This document shows, piece by piece, positions 41,454-53,837 of a DNA stretch of 64,000 bases. The translations under genes and the position numbers were made by a program. The first letter of the stretch is position 1, and every line of letters begins with the position of its first letter. The notes beneath the pieces were generated by a model, which saw nothing but the letters and a program-made list of their open reading frames with translations, had not been told where the DNA came from and ran no database searches. Location: positions 1,341,607-1,405,606 of the forward strand of contig VZRZ01008477.1 of assembly GCA_013398175.1 (NCBI GenBank). The letters are read 5' to 3'. Origin of the DNA: Climacteris rufus. Lineage: Eukaryota > Chordata > Aves > Passeriformes > Climacteridae.

Positions 41454-41762
41454 TGTAGCAGCCCAGAGCTTGCTGCCCGGGGCTGCTTGTGAGAACGTTT
41501 TCTTTCTCATGTAAGGTATGAAAAACAATAAGATAAAGCACCTGTTGTTTTCCAAGCTGTTGTGAGTCTGGGCATGATATGTTTTGAATTGGGTGGTGTA
41601 GAAGCCAGCCAACCATACTGGGGGGGTGGTTGGGTCCTAGAGAATCATCTACCTGGGCTCCTACCATATAAAATGGGAATAGGACAATAAACAGAGCTCG
41701 TTCGCTCTCTGCTCGCTACAGACCAAGCTGTGTGCTGTGTCTTTATTGCCACCATTGCAACA
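41454..41762 (+). mobile_element. Solo LTR of a class II-like endogenous retrovirus
   Basis: This 309-bp element begins TGTAGCA and ends TTGCAACA. The ends are an inverted repeat (TGTAGCA against TGTTGCA, six of seven matching) of the retroviral TG...CA kind. It is flanked by a perfect 6-bp target-site duplication, AGAAAG at 41448-41453 and 41763-41768. Inside are a TATA box (tataaaa, 41667-41673), a polyadenylation signal (aataaa, 41686-41691) and a pyrimidine-rich R/U5-like part with CTCGTTCGCTCTCTGCTCGC. The 6-bp duplication and short length fit avian class II (alpha/beta-like) ERVs. No gag, pol or env sequence adjoins it, so it is a solo LTR left by recombination. It lies in the sense direction of BTBD9. 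The family name cannot be given without a repeat library. Confidence 0.85.
41667..41691 (+). promoter_or_regulatory. LTR TATA box and polyadenylation signal
   Basis: TATAAAA (41667-41673) and AATAAA (41686-41691) lie 12 bases apart inside the solo LTR, in the order found in retroviral LTRs. Both point along the BTBD9 transcript, so the LTR could in principle act as an intronic start or end of transcription. Activity is not shown by the sequence. Confidence 0.6.
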
Positions 41763-43642
41763 AGAAAGAAAATGAAATTATGTTTAAAGAGCATATATTG
41801 ATTTTGGCAGACTACTGAAGCATGAATTTCCCCTTTAAACCATCAATGTGCTGCTTTGGGTTGTTTTAATGGCATTTTTAATGTAGTATTTTGTGTAAAT
41901 TAATAATTCAGTGCTCAAAGCCAGGAAGTGACAGGCTACTCCTAACCTTCTCTTCTCCCAGTTTTCAAAGGCTGAAGACAAAAACTGGATGTCTGTTATC
42001 TTCACAGGCAAAGCTTGTGTACCTTCCCTAAGTGAGAGCCAATTAATGCATACTGGTTGTGTAATTGACAATTTTCAGATGCTCTGTGGAGGCTATTTTT
42101 TTTTTCTTTTCCACAATAAGCTGTTTTTCTCTACACAGTATGACAGTAATGAAAAACAGTCATGTTCCATTCTATTTTTAAAAACATTTATGGTAAGTGG
42201 ACTTGAGCGTGTTAGTGTTGAACAATAGGGACTTGCACTTGTTAGGAGAATTTGCTGACAGAGTCTGAAAGTCAAATGAAAAACAGAAGATACTAAAGGC
42301 CAGTAGGAGAGCCAGACCTCAGAGTTAATGACCCTTCTGATAAAATAAACCCTGCAAAGACAAATACTAAAAAGGCTATCAGAATTCTCATCAACTCAGT
42401 ATCATTCTTTAAAGTTCTCCTTTTTATTTGTTGTGACATGGATCTAATTCCTTGGCAGCAGGCATACCATATTCTATTTAATACTCTGATGGAATTTGGG
42501 AGACAGTGAATGTTGTTTATGGATGGACAGTTCTAAGGCAGTTCGTATCAACTGTCTGTATGGCTGGTTTGAGAATTTTTTTATTTTCTTGTGGTGGGCA
42601 TTGCTTGATTTTCAGGACATTTAGAGCATACTGCATTTTATAAATGTGTAAAACTTCCAAACTTAATTGCATGTTTCCATTGATTACTGACTTTTTATTG
42701 TATAATAGCTATTTCAAAATCTATATTCTCAATTCACTTCCCCTCAAATTTTTTTTCTGTAGTTTATGTATAAATGCAATTCATGCTTTTACTTGAAACA
42801 ACCTTTGGCATGTGGATATAAGATTCATGATCAAAATTTATTAACTGTCTTCTGATTGATTTTTTTTTCAAGAATAATTTTCAGCTTGAGATTTTTGCTC
42901 TTGTCCAGTGTTTCCTATTTCTATTCTATGACATACTATGTGCATTTCAAGTTTTCATTCACTGTTGTATTTTATTTGATAATAAATCACAGGTAAAGAA
43001 CACCTAGAGTGAAGTAGGTCAGGCACTTAACAGTCCAAAACCACTTTTCAGATGTACAGAAAAGTGTTTTCCATGTTGTCTGGGGATTTCAAGTGAAAAA
43101 ATACTCCCGCTCTAAACAATGATAGTGGCAAACTCAAGTTGGGATTTCTTTTCCTGGGTATAGTTTTGTGAAACCAGGTTAATATCTATCATGATACGAT
43201 TATTTCTTCTGCTATAGAGGTAATATTTGAAGTATATTAATAGCTTTCCTTGTAACAGCATGTGGAATATTACATACTTACATTTGTAGTTTCTTATATT
43301 TAGCCACAAACATAGCAGTTTTTTATTCCTGTCCTCTTCTAATTCCTCCGCTTCACTGTATGATCCCTTTTCTTGCGTCAGTTTTCATTCATGCTTCTCC
43401 TTAACCACTTTCACAGAACTGTTTTCTTGCATAATAAAATGGCTTGAACATTTCTCAGCTCTCTTTCCAACTGCCTGTGTGCCTGCATCACTTTCTCTCT
43501 GTTGTTTCCCAGCAGTTCTGCATGCATCTATTGTCTTGTCATACCTTGAATGAGAAAACAACATTTTTCCTGATTTCTGGGTAGTCCTTAATTCTGTCTC
43601 ATGCCTGAGCTCCCAAGCAGCAGGGTGGAACAGGATAAAAGG

Positions 43643-43809
43643 AACTGTTCTTGTACTTCTGATGTGAAACAGAGTATTTTGACCATACTTCATCCCATTT
43701 TACAAGAAGTTAATTTCACAGAAAAATTGTTCTTGTACCTCTTCTGTCAAACAGAGTATATTTCAACTATTGTTTATCCTATTTATTTCACATGAAGCAA
43801 ATTTCACAG
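43643..43809. repeat. Degenerate tandem duplication, two copies of about 80 bp
   Basis: Copy 1 (43643-43721) and copy 2 (43725-43809) share, in the same order, AACTGTTCTTGTAC / AATTGTTCTTGTAC, then AAACAGAGTAT, and at the end AATTTCACAG. The middles are diverged with small gaps. The period is about 82 bases. Overlapping open frames here are not supported as genes. Confidence 0.7.
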
Positions 43810-46800
43810 CAACTCTGTGAAATCCAGAAACTTGAATCTGAAATCCAGATGCCTGTTCCAGGGTTGCTGAACTCACTGTAGCAACATTCATACAATACAA
43901 AATTAAATATATTCAAGCAAGATGTCTGGGAAATATCTACACTGTTAAGCTCAATTTCAAGTCTCACTTCATGAAAATAAACGAAGAGTTCTCATTAGTC
44001 TGTTCATTATGCTGGTAATAATGCCTACTGGAACAAGTCAGACAGATATAAAGGGTCATTTTGTGTAATTATTGAGCTTTTAAGCCCTGCACGATGGAGG
44101 CATTGAAGTACAAATTTTTCCCTGTGTTTATATGCTCACATTTTGAAAGATTCTAATAAGGCAAAAGAAGAAAGACTCCAGCTTCACACTCCTGTCTTAC
44201 TAAGCAAAAAGAATTAAGATTCCAGAGAGAGAAACTAGAGTTTCCATTTCAGAGCATTAGGAGCTTCTCAGCAGTGTAGAAACTCTGCATTTAACATTGC
44301 ATTTGCTAGCTGTTATTTTAGGTGATTCTAGCTTGATTGAAGAAAGGTCTAGCTTCATTAAACATATGTTTAGGATCAGTTCAGGATCACAAGAAGATTT
44401 TCAAATTGTTAATTTGTCTTTTCTATTTTTCCACTTTTACCTTCAGTTCCTTTTGTTTGCTTTTCATCCACAAATATGTATGGATCTTTTCAACAAGCCT
44501 TGAACAGAGTAACAAGGAGTTGAAAACTGCAGTGTCTTAGTCTCCCTTGAATGTTTTTCCATGTACTCATTCATTGCAGCTCTGCATGTGCCATGTGCAT
44601 CAAAGTTTTGCTTTGCTCTGTTTTGCCCTGCAGCTGGCATGTTCTTTGCTCCTCTTCATTCACATTACTGTGAGGAGAGTTGTGAAAACACCACAGTAAC
44701 TCTGACATCAGTTTGGATGTTAGCTCAGTTCTGCCTCAGAGAAAATACCCAATAACACTTATAGTATCAATACCTGTTTCTTTTAGATGTTGGGTTTTCC
44801 CCCACGCCAGCAAAGACTTGAATATCTCTTTGGAAGCCAGTAAAAATTGTTAAGTTAAAGATAAAAATAGATGAATATATTGGTAATATCATCTAGAAAA
44901 ATATCTAAGGAGAAGGGTAATTAAATATGTGTAAAATATCCACTGCATAGTCTTCTATTTAAATTTAAAAAGCAAACCAGTAATTTTCTTTAAAAAATTA
45001 TTATCCTCTAGCAGTACATTGGATTGCCTTCATACTCATAAATTGTCTCTCTTGACAATTTCTGTGTCTGCATGCTTATGCCTACATGCAAGCAGGAACA
45101 CCCACACATGCAATCTCTCAGCACCTATCTAAATATTGGTACAAAAAAAAGTTATCCAGATTATAGATGTCTCCTGTGAAACTGGCCCATTTATCTGCCT
45201 GAGATAAGAAAGGAATGCCTAATACTTGAACTGTTGTTTTGTGGCTATGTTTCTTTACTTTGAAATTAATTGTTGCTTAAGATAATAAACTAATGAATAA
45301 GAGATGCCCAAATGTTCATTATCTAGATCTTAAGTTGCTATTTTGCCTGTAGCCCTTTCTTACAGGCAAAATTAATAAATAATATAGCAACTGTTGACAT
45401 TTCCATGTACAGTCAGAAAGCCAGTCAGATGTTAAAGTGTCAAATCTAGAGATTTTCCCTAATTAGGTTGTTGATATTCAGGTTCTAATTTCATCAAAAC
45501 TCTGAAAAGTACACATTTACTGATCTTGGCCAAGAAAGGTATAGTCTTTAGGGTTACAAATATCCTGCACTAAGATTCATGCAGTGTTAAGCTGTTGATT
45601 TATTCACAGTAATGTTTTTACCAGGACAGATTATGACCATGAATCACAAAGTTGAAGAGTTATTGTATCTTTAGGTTTATCCTTTGAGAATTTCTGCACT
45701 ATGTCGTATGTGGTCTACTTTTTTAGAATAATGCTTTGTCAGTTTGTTTCATCTGCTTAAAGGAATGTTGCTTCCATTTTGCTCTTTGCTTTTCTATTTC
45801 ACTGAATTCCTACAGTAAGAATTTTTTACTTCTCAATATCAGTACAGAACATCATCATATTACCTTATTTCATTCCATTATATTTCTTCTATATCTGTAA
45901 ACTATTTTTTCTTTCTTAATGCATTTCATATATTTCAACTACATATTTATAAAACCATTCTGCCTTTTTCCTGATACCTTGGTTACTGCTTAAACAAGTT
46001 TTGCCTGACTTTTTGTGCTCTTTCTTCCTGAGTAATTTCCTTTGTTTGTAAAATTGTATTTGTGAAATTTTTGTGTCTGTAAGTTTTTAAGGCACAGAGT
46101 TCCAAACTAAATACTAAAATTCAGTTTACTGGACACTGAGGGATTTTCATTTTTTTTCTGTTCAACAATAAAATAACAGAAGCGAAAGTTGTATTTGTTA
46201 CTTTTGTCTGTCTTGGTTCACTTTATGCTCATGTCTAAAATTACTGCAGTCATGGGTTCGGGTTCAGGATTTTTGGTAGGTGAGTTTCTGTCTGAGGTCA
46301 CAAAGCTTTCCTTTCTGACCTTGAGGTTAATAGATAATTCAGTGTGGTAGTAGAAAGGGTAACAGTTTTCCTCCCTTCCATTACCAAACCTCAGTGTGCT
46401 TGTATTGCTGTTGGGAGGAGGCACATGCTGATTTACTTTTTTCACTGTTTTATTCTTCTTAGAGGCTGTGGTTCAATTTACTGCATTCCTTGGAGGTTTG
46501 ACATGTCAATTAGATGTTATCGACAGTAATAGAAGAGCGGTTGCTGTAAATGTGAAGTTTTTACGAGTGGGCCGTGAAATTACACCCAGGGGAATGTAAG
46601 AGACAAGTGAGATAAATAGTGTTAGTGTACACACTACAAAGAAACTGATTAATAGGGAGCATGTTTCTGTCTCATATCTCTAAAGGAATTGTTTATATAT
46701 TTGTTGTTAATCAACTTTTCCATTGGTCTGAAAAGTTATATAATAAAAATGGCTTACAATCTGTTGTAGATGTATGGGGAGGAGAAGTCTTCAAAGTTGA

Positions 46801-49800
46801 AAGCATCCCATTAATTGTATTACTGGGTATTTATTGCATTGGATGGCTTTTCATATCTTTGCTACCAGTGTGAACACAGGAGCAGTAACTATTGGTAATG
46901 AGTAAGCACAATAAAACCATTTCAACTCTGGGATTATGCAGACTTGTCTTGTGCATGTGTGCTTCTGTTACACAGAAGTAAAATGAATTCATAGGTCAAG
47001 TTCCTCAGGTTCACAGCCTTTGTTTGCTACCACTGCCATCCCCCAAGGATGGGTGCATAGATACTACATGCACAATTCTTGCTACAACATAGAAATTTGG
47101 CTCATGGCATTCTGACATGACAGACAATTCCCAGCAATTAGCTAATAATTAAATTGTATCTAAAATTTTAAAATATATACTATATTTTTGGGAGTACAGA
47201 AAGGCAACCTATTGAAATTGAAAAAAATGTGTGAACAAGCTAAATTACATGAGCTTATGCAGTCCAAAAATGCTAAGAGTTGCCTGCATTGGTATATGGA
47301 AATATTTGAAAATTGATTGCTTCATTTAGGTAGAAAGATAATTATTGCAGTCATTTTTACCATTGTTCAATTTGACTATAGTCTAACATTTTCTTCTTAT
47401 AATACCTTTTCTAAAAAAAGTAAAAATATCAGCACTGGGGCTGTGAAGGCAGGTGTTACTATAAAAGGTCTTTCATGTTAGAAGCTTTATAAAGATGTCA
47501 GTAAGTATAGACTTCATTAAATCTATTTTTTGTCAGAATTTTTATTCTAGTAGGCCTGTTTTGTCAAGCCAACACTTGGTTGCTACAACAAACCCTATGC
47601 AATAAAATGTTTATAGCAGCTTAGTAAAATGCTCTTATAGAGGACGGATATTTTGTTTGGATTGATGCAAGGGACCAATCATAGAAATGACTACAAATAG
47701 CTACAGATTTAGTTCATATGCTTTCAGAATTGTGCAATCCTTATGGGAATTATATTTAGAATAAAAACTTTTCAGGGAAAGTTTCCCTAAAGGTGTGAAT
47801 CTATACTTTTACTTGTCAATATATAAAGCTATGATGTAACAAATACTGCAACAGGTGACTTTCAGTATTTATTATTATTCTCACATTTATTCCAAACTCT
47901 TGTTATATTTACATTAGCCATTTTTATTACCTCTGTTAATACTTAAAGTCATTTTTGCTTGCTTGGTGTTTTTTGTCTTTTTTGCAAAAATGCATTATTA
48001 GGTCAGTTTGCGTCTCTGAAAGCAGCAGAGAAAAAGCTGTTAATTCCAGCTTGCACCTTCCTTCCTTAGCAGTCCCATATTTGACAGGTCACCTTTTGAG
48101 AAAGTGCTGTCATGGTCACAGCATGAGATGGAAACTCAGTTTTAATTGGGGTAGACTGGGGTAAAATTGCTCTTGATTCGACTTCAATTTATAAACCAAA
48201 ACATTGATGATTTTGATTCCTCCCAATATTTTCTTTCTCATGCTTTGTCCTCCCCCTCAGTGGCTTGGGAGGTTGGATGACAAGTGGGTGGCTGAGCCAG
48301 CTACTCAGTCTGACTTCTGTGCTTTATGGGTCTGTCTTTCTGAATTAATATGTTAAATTACAGCTGTAACAGGAAAGGGAGTATTACTTCACTTTATTGT
48401 TTAGTACTCTTATAGTGGAAAGCATGGGGTTTATAGGCAATTTATAAGGCAGCTGTAAACTTTTTTGGTATTTTATAACAAAGTGTATCTATATAACAAT
48501 TACTTTTATAGCATTTTTAGTGTGTGCTTCTGTGTTTATTTTATAGGTACTCTGTAAGAGAGATTAGTATGGTATTCATTAATAGTGCAGAGGGTGTAAC
48601 ATATCATGCAGAACATACTGTGCTACTGCTCAGATCTCAGCTTGCTTATCTGTGCACACAATTTTTTATTTGGCAGCATCACATACTGGTTACAATTTGT
48701 CATCTTTATATCAGTACAGTCATCTGACTAATATATGGAAAGACAACACAACTCTTTCCTTTTCCTGTTATCTGCTTTTACAAATGTAATTTAAAAAATA
48801 CATAGTCACTTGAAAAAGTCTACATCCCAATAAGCTATGTTTCATCTCTTACTGTAGAACAAGGCATATGTAGACAAGTATTAGAAAGTAAAATGGAGGT
48901 TACATTTGCCTCCCAGTCTGCTTTACATTTTTTTCTTGGAGTGAGGAATGAAAAAATAGAAGTTGTATGTCATCTTGGGAAGTGAGGAGACATGATGTGC
49001 ACACTGAAAATGTACATGCTTAGCCTAAAGCAAGCCTTGATATGAATATGATATGGTTACTACAGCTTGATGAAGTTACATGTAATAGCTTTCTCTCTTG
49101 TCTGATATCTTTGGCCTGAACTTGGTTTCCATTCTGATCAGTGCTGCTCTGGTAAGCCCACAGTGTGGTAGTATTCTGTAGTGTCAGTGGCTCATTACAA
49201 ACCCTCAATAAAAGATAAGTTTCCACTTCTTTCTTAATTTATTCTTTCTGGAAGAGAAGGAAATAATGGGGAAAAGTCACTATTTATGTCCTGTTATATG
49301 TAATACATCTTTAGAAAGATAGCAGCTTTTCTTTGAAATAACTAGACAAAGATTCCAAATGCTGAGATGAACCATTATATTCTTTAGGAGGTGAATGGCT
49401 ATTTTGGAGCTATAGATAGTTTAAGTAATAACAAGGTATTGGTTTAATTTACCTGAACATCAGTATTTCTTGAATTCTACTTGCAATAGCTTAATAAAGG
49501 AAAAGACAAGAAGAAATACAAAAGTGGAACAGTTTCTAGTGATCTTTTTCCTTCCTCTGAATAGCATGTGGTGAAGAGACTGTGAGATGCACAAAGCCAT
49601 TGGGTTTTGAGCTGTTGCTGTTGGAGAGATGAGAACACTTGGTCCAAGAGTCTGTTTATATGTTTGAACAGAGAAAGTGATTTTCATTGCAAGGAGCTCT
49701 AAGTGAGACAGGCAGAGTCAGAAAAGAAGAGAGCAAAGGATAATTATCTAAATTATGTTCAGGCTATTATAGAAGACGAATATAGTTAAAATGTAATTAA

Positions 49801-52800
49801 ATATGACAGGCTCACAGGATGCAAGCGTGGCTTTGGAATGCTAATCATCAATTAGTGCATCTCCTTAGGGGAGTCAGGCAGAACAAGAGAGTTAGAAGTC
49901 GGGTGGCTGAGGTGAGATGTAGAGTGTTAAACGCTGCAGGACTGTAACAAGGCTAATTTTTTTTTTAAAAAAGGAGCTGCTAGCCAAACAACTTGTAGTG
50001 CTGCATTTCAGCCCAAGGATCCTGGTATAAATCTGAGTAGGCTGCTAGTCCCAAGTCTTCTCTCTGAGATGGAAACCTTAGCTTGACGTAGTGATTATTT
50101 CTGTTGTGAAAATGATGACCAGAATTGCTGCAGATTGAGCCAGCAAATGTCAAACAAATCAACCAGCAAGACAGGTGTCAAAGCAAAAAAATATCAACTC
50201 TGCCTGAATATTTAATAGAGCTAAACCCTGAAAAATCTATTTGTTATAAGGTCACTAATAAGGTGTACAGAGACACAGAAAGTCCAAAGACAGCAATGTC
50301 ATTTTATGAGAGAAGTAAATTCTGGTATCTTCTTTATGATTGTGTCCTAGGTAAAGACAGTGAAAATATTGCCACCAGTTTAAAAGATTTGTTTGTTTGG
50401 CATATGGGGAGTAAAGGTGAAGAAATGCCATCTATTACACAGGACTGTCTAATCTCAGGCTAAAAATGAGGTGCTTTTTATATGCTTTAATGCTGCTGTT
50501 CCTGGAATAGAGTGACTTATGTGTGAATCAATGCCAGAGCTATGTATAAAGTTTGGAGGAAATTTTTGTAAAGACCATCAAAAGTGATTTTGAGAATAGA
50601 AGGACTTACTCTTGTGAGGAAAGTGTAAAGTAAGCACATATGCATGGCAGGACTAGATAAATGACATGGCTACAAAACAATTTGTAAAACAGAATTTCTA
50701 CAGAGAAATTGAAATTATTAAAATAGTACCAGCAGATATAGCTAGTAGTAAAAAAGGTAGGTTAAAAAGAAACTTAAGGCTTACCTACAATGTGTTTAAT
50801 TTAGGAACACCACTGAAAAATTGTTATGGTTTGATACATTAATAGAATTCTAAGTGAATTTGTTATATCAGCAAAAAATGCAAAAAGGGGTCAGATATGC
50901 CTTGATAATGTTCTGTCAATAATCTCTTTTCTCATAGGGGTATAGTTACATGCATAAATTATCTCTTTGCTACATAATTATATCTGTACTGGAGAAGTAT
51001 TGCTTTGCATGTATCAACATTCTCAAATGTACTGTTGCAGTCAAATCCAAATCCTTTTCTAGTGAAGAAGGTTTGCCTTGCTTATTTCAAAAGCGATTCT
51101 TTCCAAATCCATTTGGCATGTTTTCTATTTTGCTTTTTTTCTTTTTGCTGAGGAAATAAACTGAAACACCTAATTTTCTCATTATGCAATCAAATACTAA
51201 TTCTCTAGTGGCAATATTCTTGAATTTTAATAACTCTTCTACAAATTGTCTATAATTTTGACTTTCTTTTTCCAGTGAGACAGGAATAAAATGGACACAT
51301 ACCAAAACAGTAAATGTTCTTAGGACTGAATTTATTGAAAATGCAATCTTCCCTCAAGTCTCACACCCTCAAGAGATTTTTTTGCTGTTTTGCATTATAT
51401 TTTAATATTATTAAAGGAGTAATCATAATCCAATCCTAATAATAGCATTGTAGCAGAAAGTAAGGACTTGTAATGCAGTGGGAAGTGAAAAAACTTAGGA
51501 GCTTCCTGGAGGAGTTGATCTGGAAATGTGTCATCAAAACGATCTTCAGAGACCTTTTTTCTCAATCTCTCTTGCTTTCTGTCATGCTCTTCAGCTATAT
51601 TCCCAAGTAGATGCATCAGCTTCCCTGTTACCACATCATAGCACAGACAATGGCATTTGCTGCCGTCCTTGGAAAATTTGCTCTGAGCTCTTGCAAATAG
51701 CTCAGAAATAGTAGAAGTAAATACAGCCCCACTTAAATTCTATTCTGTGATCCCTAATTAACATATTTTCTTGTCACAGAACACGAACTCCACATTAGTG
51801 TCTAGGAAGGCATAGGCTTTTCTTAATAGCTTCTTCAGGATTTTAAACTCTTTTATTTAGAATAGCTTTAAAATATTTTCCAAATCACTAGAAAGCAAAA
51901 CTGGTTTTTACATTGTCACTCTTCTTGCACAAAGTACGTGTGTGTGTAAATGTGAAAGCATAGGCATAATGCAAATATGGCAATGCTTTGTTATGAGAAG
52001 TAGTGTTGTCATCATCTGTTTGTCCCAGCCTCTCATCTTTGGGACTTTGTAGGTCAAGGTAACAAGTTCTGTTTGGCCATGGAGATTACCTGACTGGCTG
52101 TACTACAGTAGTATGAGAAGAAAACTCAAGAAGAATTATACTACTGTTTAGGGGGGAAATGTTTAAATCATGACAATCTTTCAGATCTTGAAACAATCAA
52201 CAAAATAGTTCATTCCCATTTTATATTATTTAGAGTGTGAAGAAACAGCTTGAGCTTTAAAATAGGGGTATAGCCCCATAAGAGATATAAATAAACCATT
52301 AGGTATATAACTGCTGTACCTCTGATGCATGCCACAGACCTGTCTGTTATCAGGAATAACCCTAATTGCACCCATTACCTCATGTAGGAAGACCAGTAAA
52401 CTACTTGAAATTAGGTCTTGGGCTTGTAATCTTCTGTAAGCAAATATAACCAGACAGCTGTGATAAAAGTAATAGCCAACTAAATTAAACCCAGAAATGC
52501 TACGTTTGTGACAAATGACATCTTCCCACTAATGGAAAAATGAAATGTCTGACAAATAGTCAGCAACCAAGCTGTCCATACTGCCAGGCTTTGGGGTAGT
52601 CTACTGGTAGTGAGTGGTGTTTTATGCTAGTTTTGCTTTGGTCCCTTTTTCTTACATGAACACTTCTGAAGGTATTCTGTGCCTGTTCTAGAAAACTATC
52701 TGATGTTTTTTCCATAGTGAGTTAATCAAGTTAGACCGAACTTCATTTTGTTTCTGAAGCGTTCAATGATAAGAGTCTAGTTTGGCTGAAAAGTTCATTT

Positions 52801-53441
52801 CTGTATCTTGATTTAATATTTTATGAATATAAAATAATTTAGATTCTAATGTGTTCAAGTACTAATGTAGTACAGAGGAAAACTAATATCAAACTGAATA
52901 ACTAACTCTAGGTATTGGTATTATTTTTATTTCTTCAGTTTTACTGTCAGTGTTCTGTAAGCACAGATTTATGGTAGGAATTGGTATCCTTTTCCTGCTG
53001 TATTTTAGGCTACTTGAGGTGTTGCACCTCACTAGGATCATAAGAGTATGAATGAGGAACAAAGGTTATAGTGGTCTCAATGCACCTCTAGTGTTCACAG
53101 TCTAGGCCAAAAATTTATACACCAGCTCTGGAAGAGTGGTCTGTCCTCCTCACTGCTTCTATGTCAGGATGGAGAAATGCTCACAACCTGAACTGCATAT
53201 GATGCTTTGTGTCACTTGTAACTTCCTGGAAGGGCCTTGGCCCACACAAAGAAAGCTTAGCCCCTCTGCCTCCACTGTTTCACTTAGAGTGTGAAATGTT
53301 TGAGGTTTTAGGGGGCTTTTAGTTTGGGGCTTTTTTCCCCTAGGGATGTAATTTTCTTTAAACAAGCTCTGGTTAATGAAAGCTCCACGAGTAGTTAACA
53401 GGAGGGTGCATTTACTTTTATTTATCTGACCTTTTTTTTAT

Positions 53442-53480
53442 CTAATACAATCAGTATTAGTCAAAGATTTTTTTCTTTGA
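53442..53480. repeat. Two adjacent 7-bp hairpins
   Basis: CTAATAC (53442-53448) pairs with GTATTAG (53454-53460) around a 5-base loop. Directly next to it, TCAAAGA (53461-53467) pairs with TCTTTGA (53474-53480) around a T6 loop. Both stems are perfect and abut without a gap, about 280 bases upstream of the 79-bp BTBD9 exon. No function is known. Confidence 0.5.
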
Positions 53481-53758
53481 TCCAGGCTTTTTTCTTTTAC
53501 CATTTTCTTAAGTGTCAGCAATATTATGATTGTTGTCCCTGCACACAAATTATAGTGGTATAAGGTATGTATGATATTGCATAAACACAGTCAAGACACT
53601 TAAAAATGAGGAAGGAGTGCTGGAAATTCAGACAACGAACAGTGTTTCTCTGTTTGCCCTGCTAAGTGATAACAGTGCATACTGTCACTTGAATGCATCC
53701 TGTGTATTTTTTGTGACTGTGTTCAATATTTGTACGTCTTTCTGAATTTTCTTTGTAG

Positions 53759-53837
53759 ATCCTGGCAAACAATCACTTTTGATAAACAGCCTGCATCTTT
53801 TATCAGAATAGTTGGAACTCGCAACACAGCTAATGAG
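53759..53837 (+). CDS. BTBD9: BTBD9 exon: late part of second F5/8C repeat
   Basis: This 79-bp exon starts with the last base of a Lys codon and encodes SWQTITFDKQPASFIRIVGT followed by RNTANE, ending in phase 0. It carries the SWQ strand and the IRIVGT-NT motif that recurs in both F5/8C repeats of BTBD9. In the first repeat in this window the motif is RIVGTHNT (CAC), whereas here it is RIVGTRNT (CGC), a His to Arg difference that also departs from the human sequence as I recall it. The acceptor is ttgtag with a good pyrimidine tract and the donor is gtaagg. The exon is short enough to be missed by length-based gene finding, but its conserved residues and matching phases on both sides make it secure. 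Confidence 0.96.

Larger units (their letters stand above)
37472..53758 (+). other. BTBD9: BTBD9 intron, 16.3 kb
   Basis: The largest complete intron in the window (donor gtgagt, acceptor ttgtag ending at 53758), splitting a Lys codon after two bases. It contains a clean solo LTR (41454-41762), a 17-bp tandem pair (39803-39836), a degenerate tandem duplication of about 82 bp (43643-43809) and two adjacent small hairpins (53442-53480). Open frames such as 50125-50463 (112 codons) have no known motif and fit chance expectation. I see no RNA gene or additional exon. Confidence 0.9.

Noticed and set aside
41301..41667. Two overlapping minus-strand open frames (103 and 74 codons) near the solo LTR
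   Set aside because: They run antisense through the LTR and its flank. No retroviral protein similarity is visible, and LTRs are non-coding.
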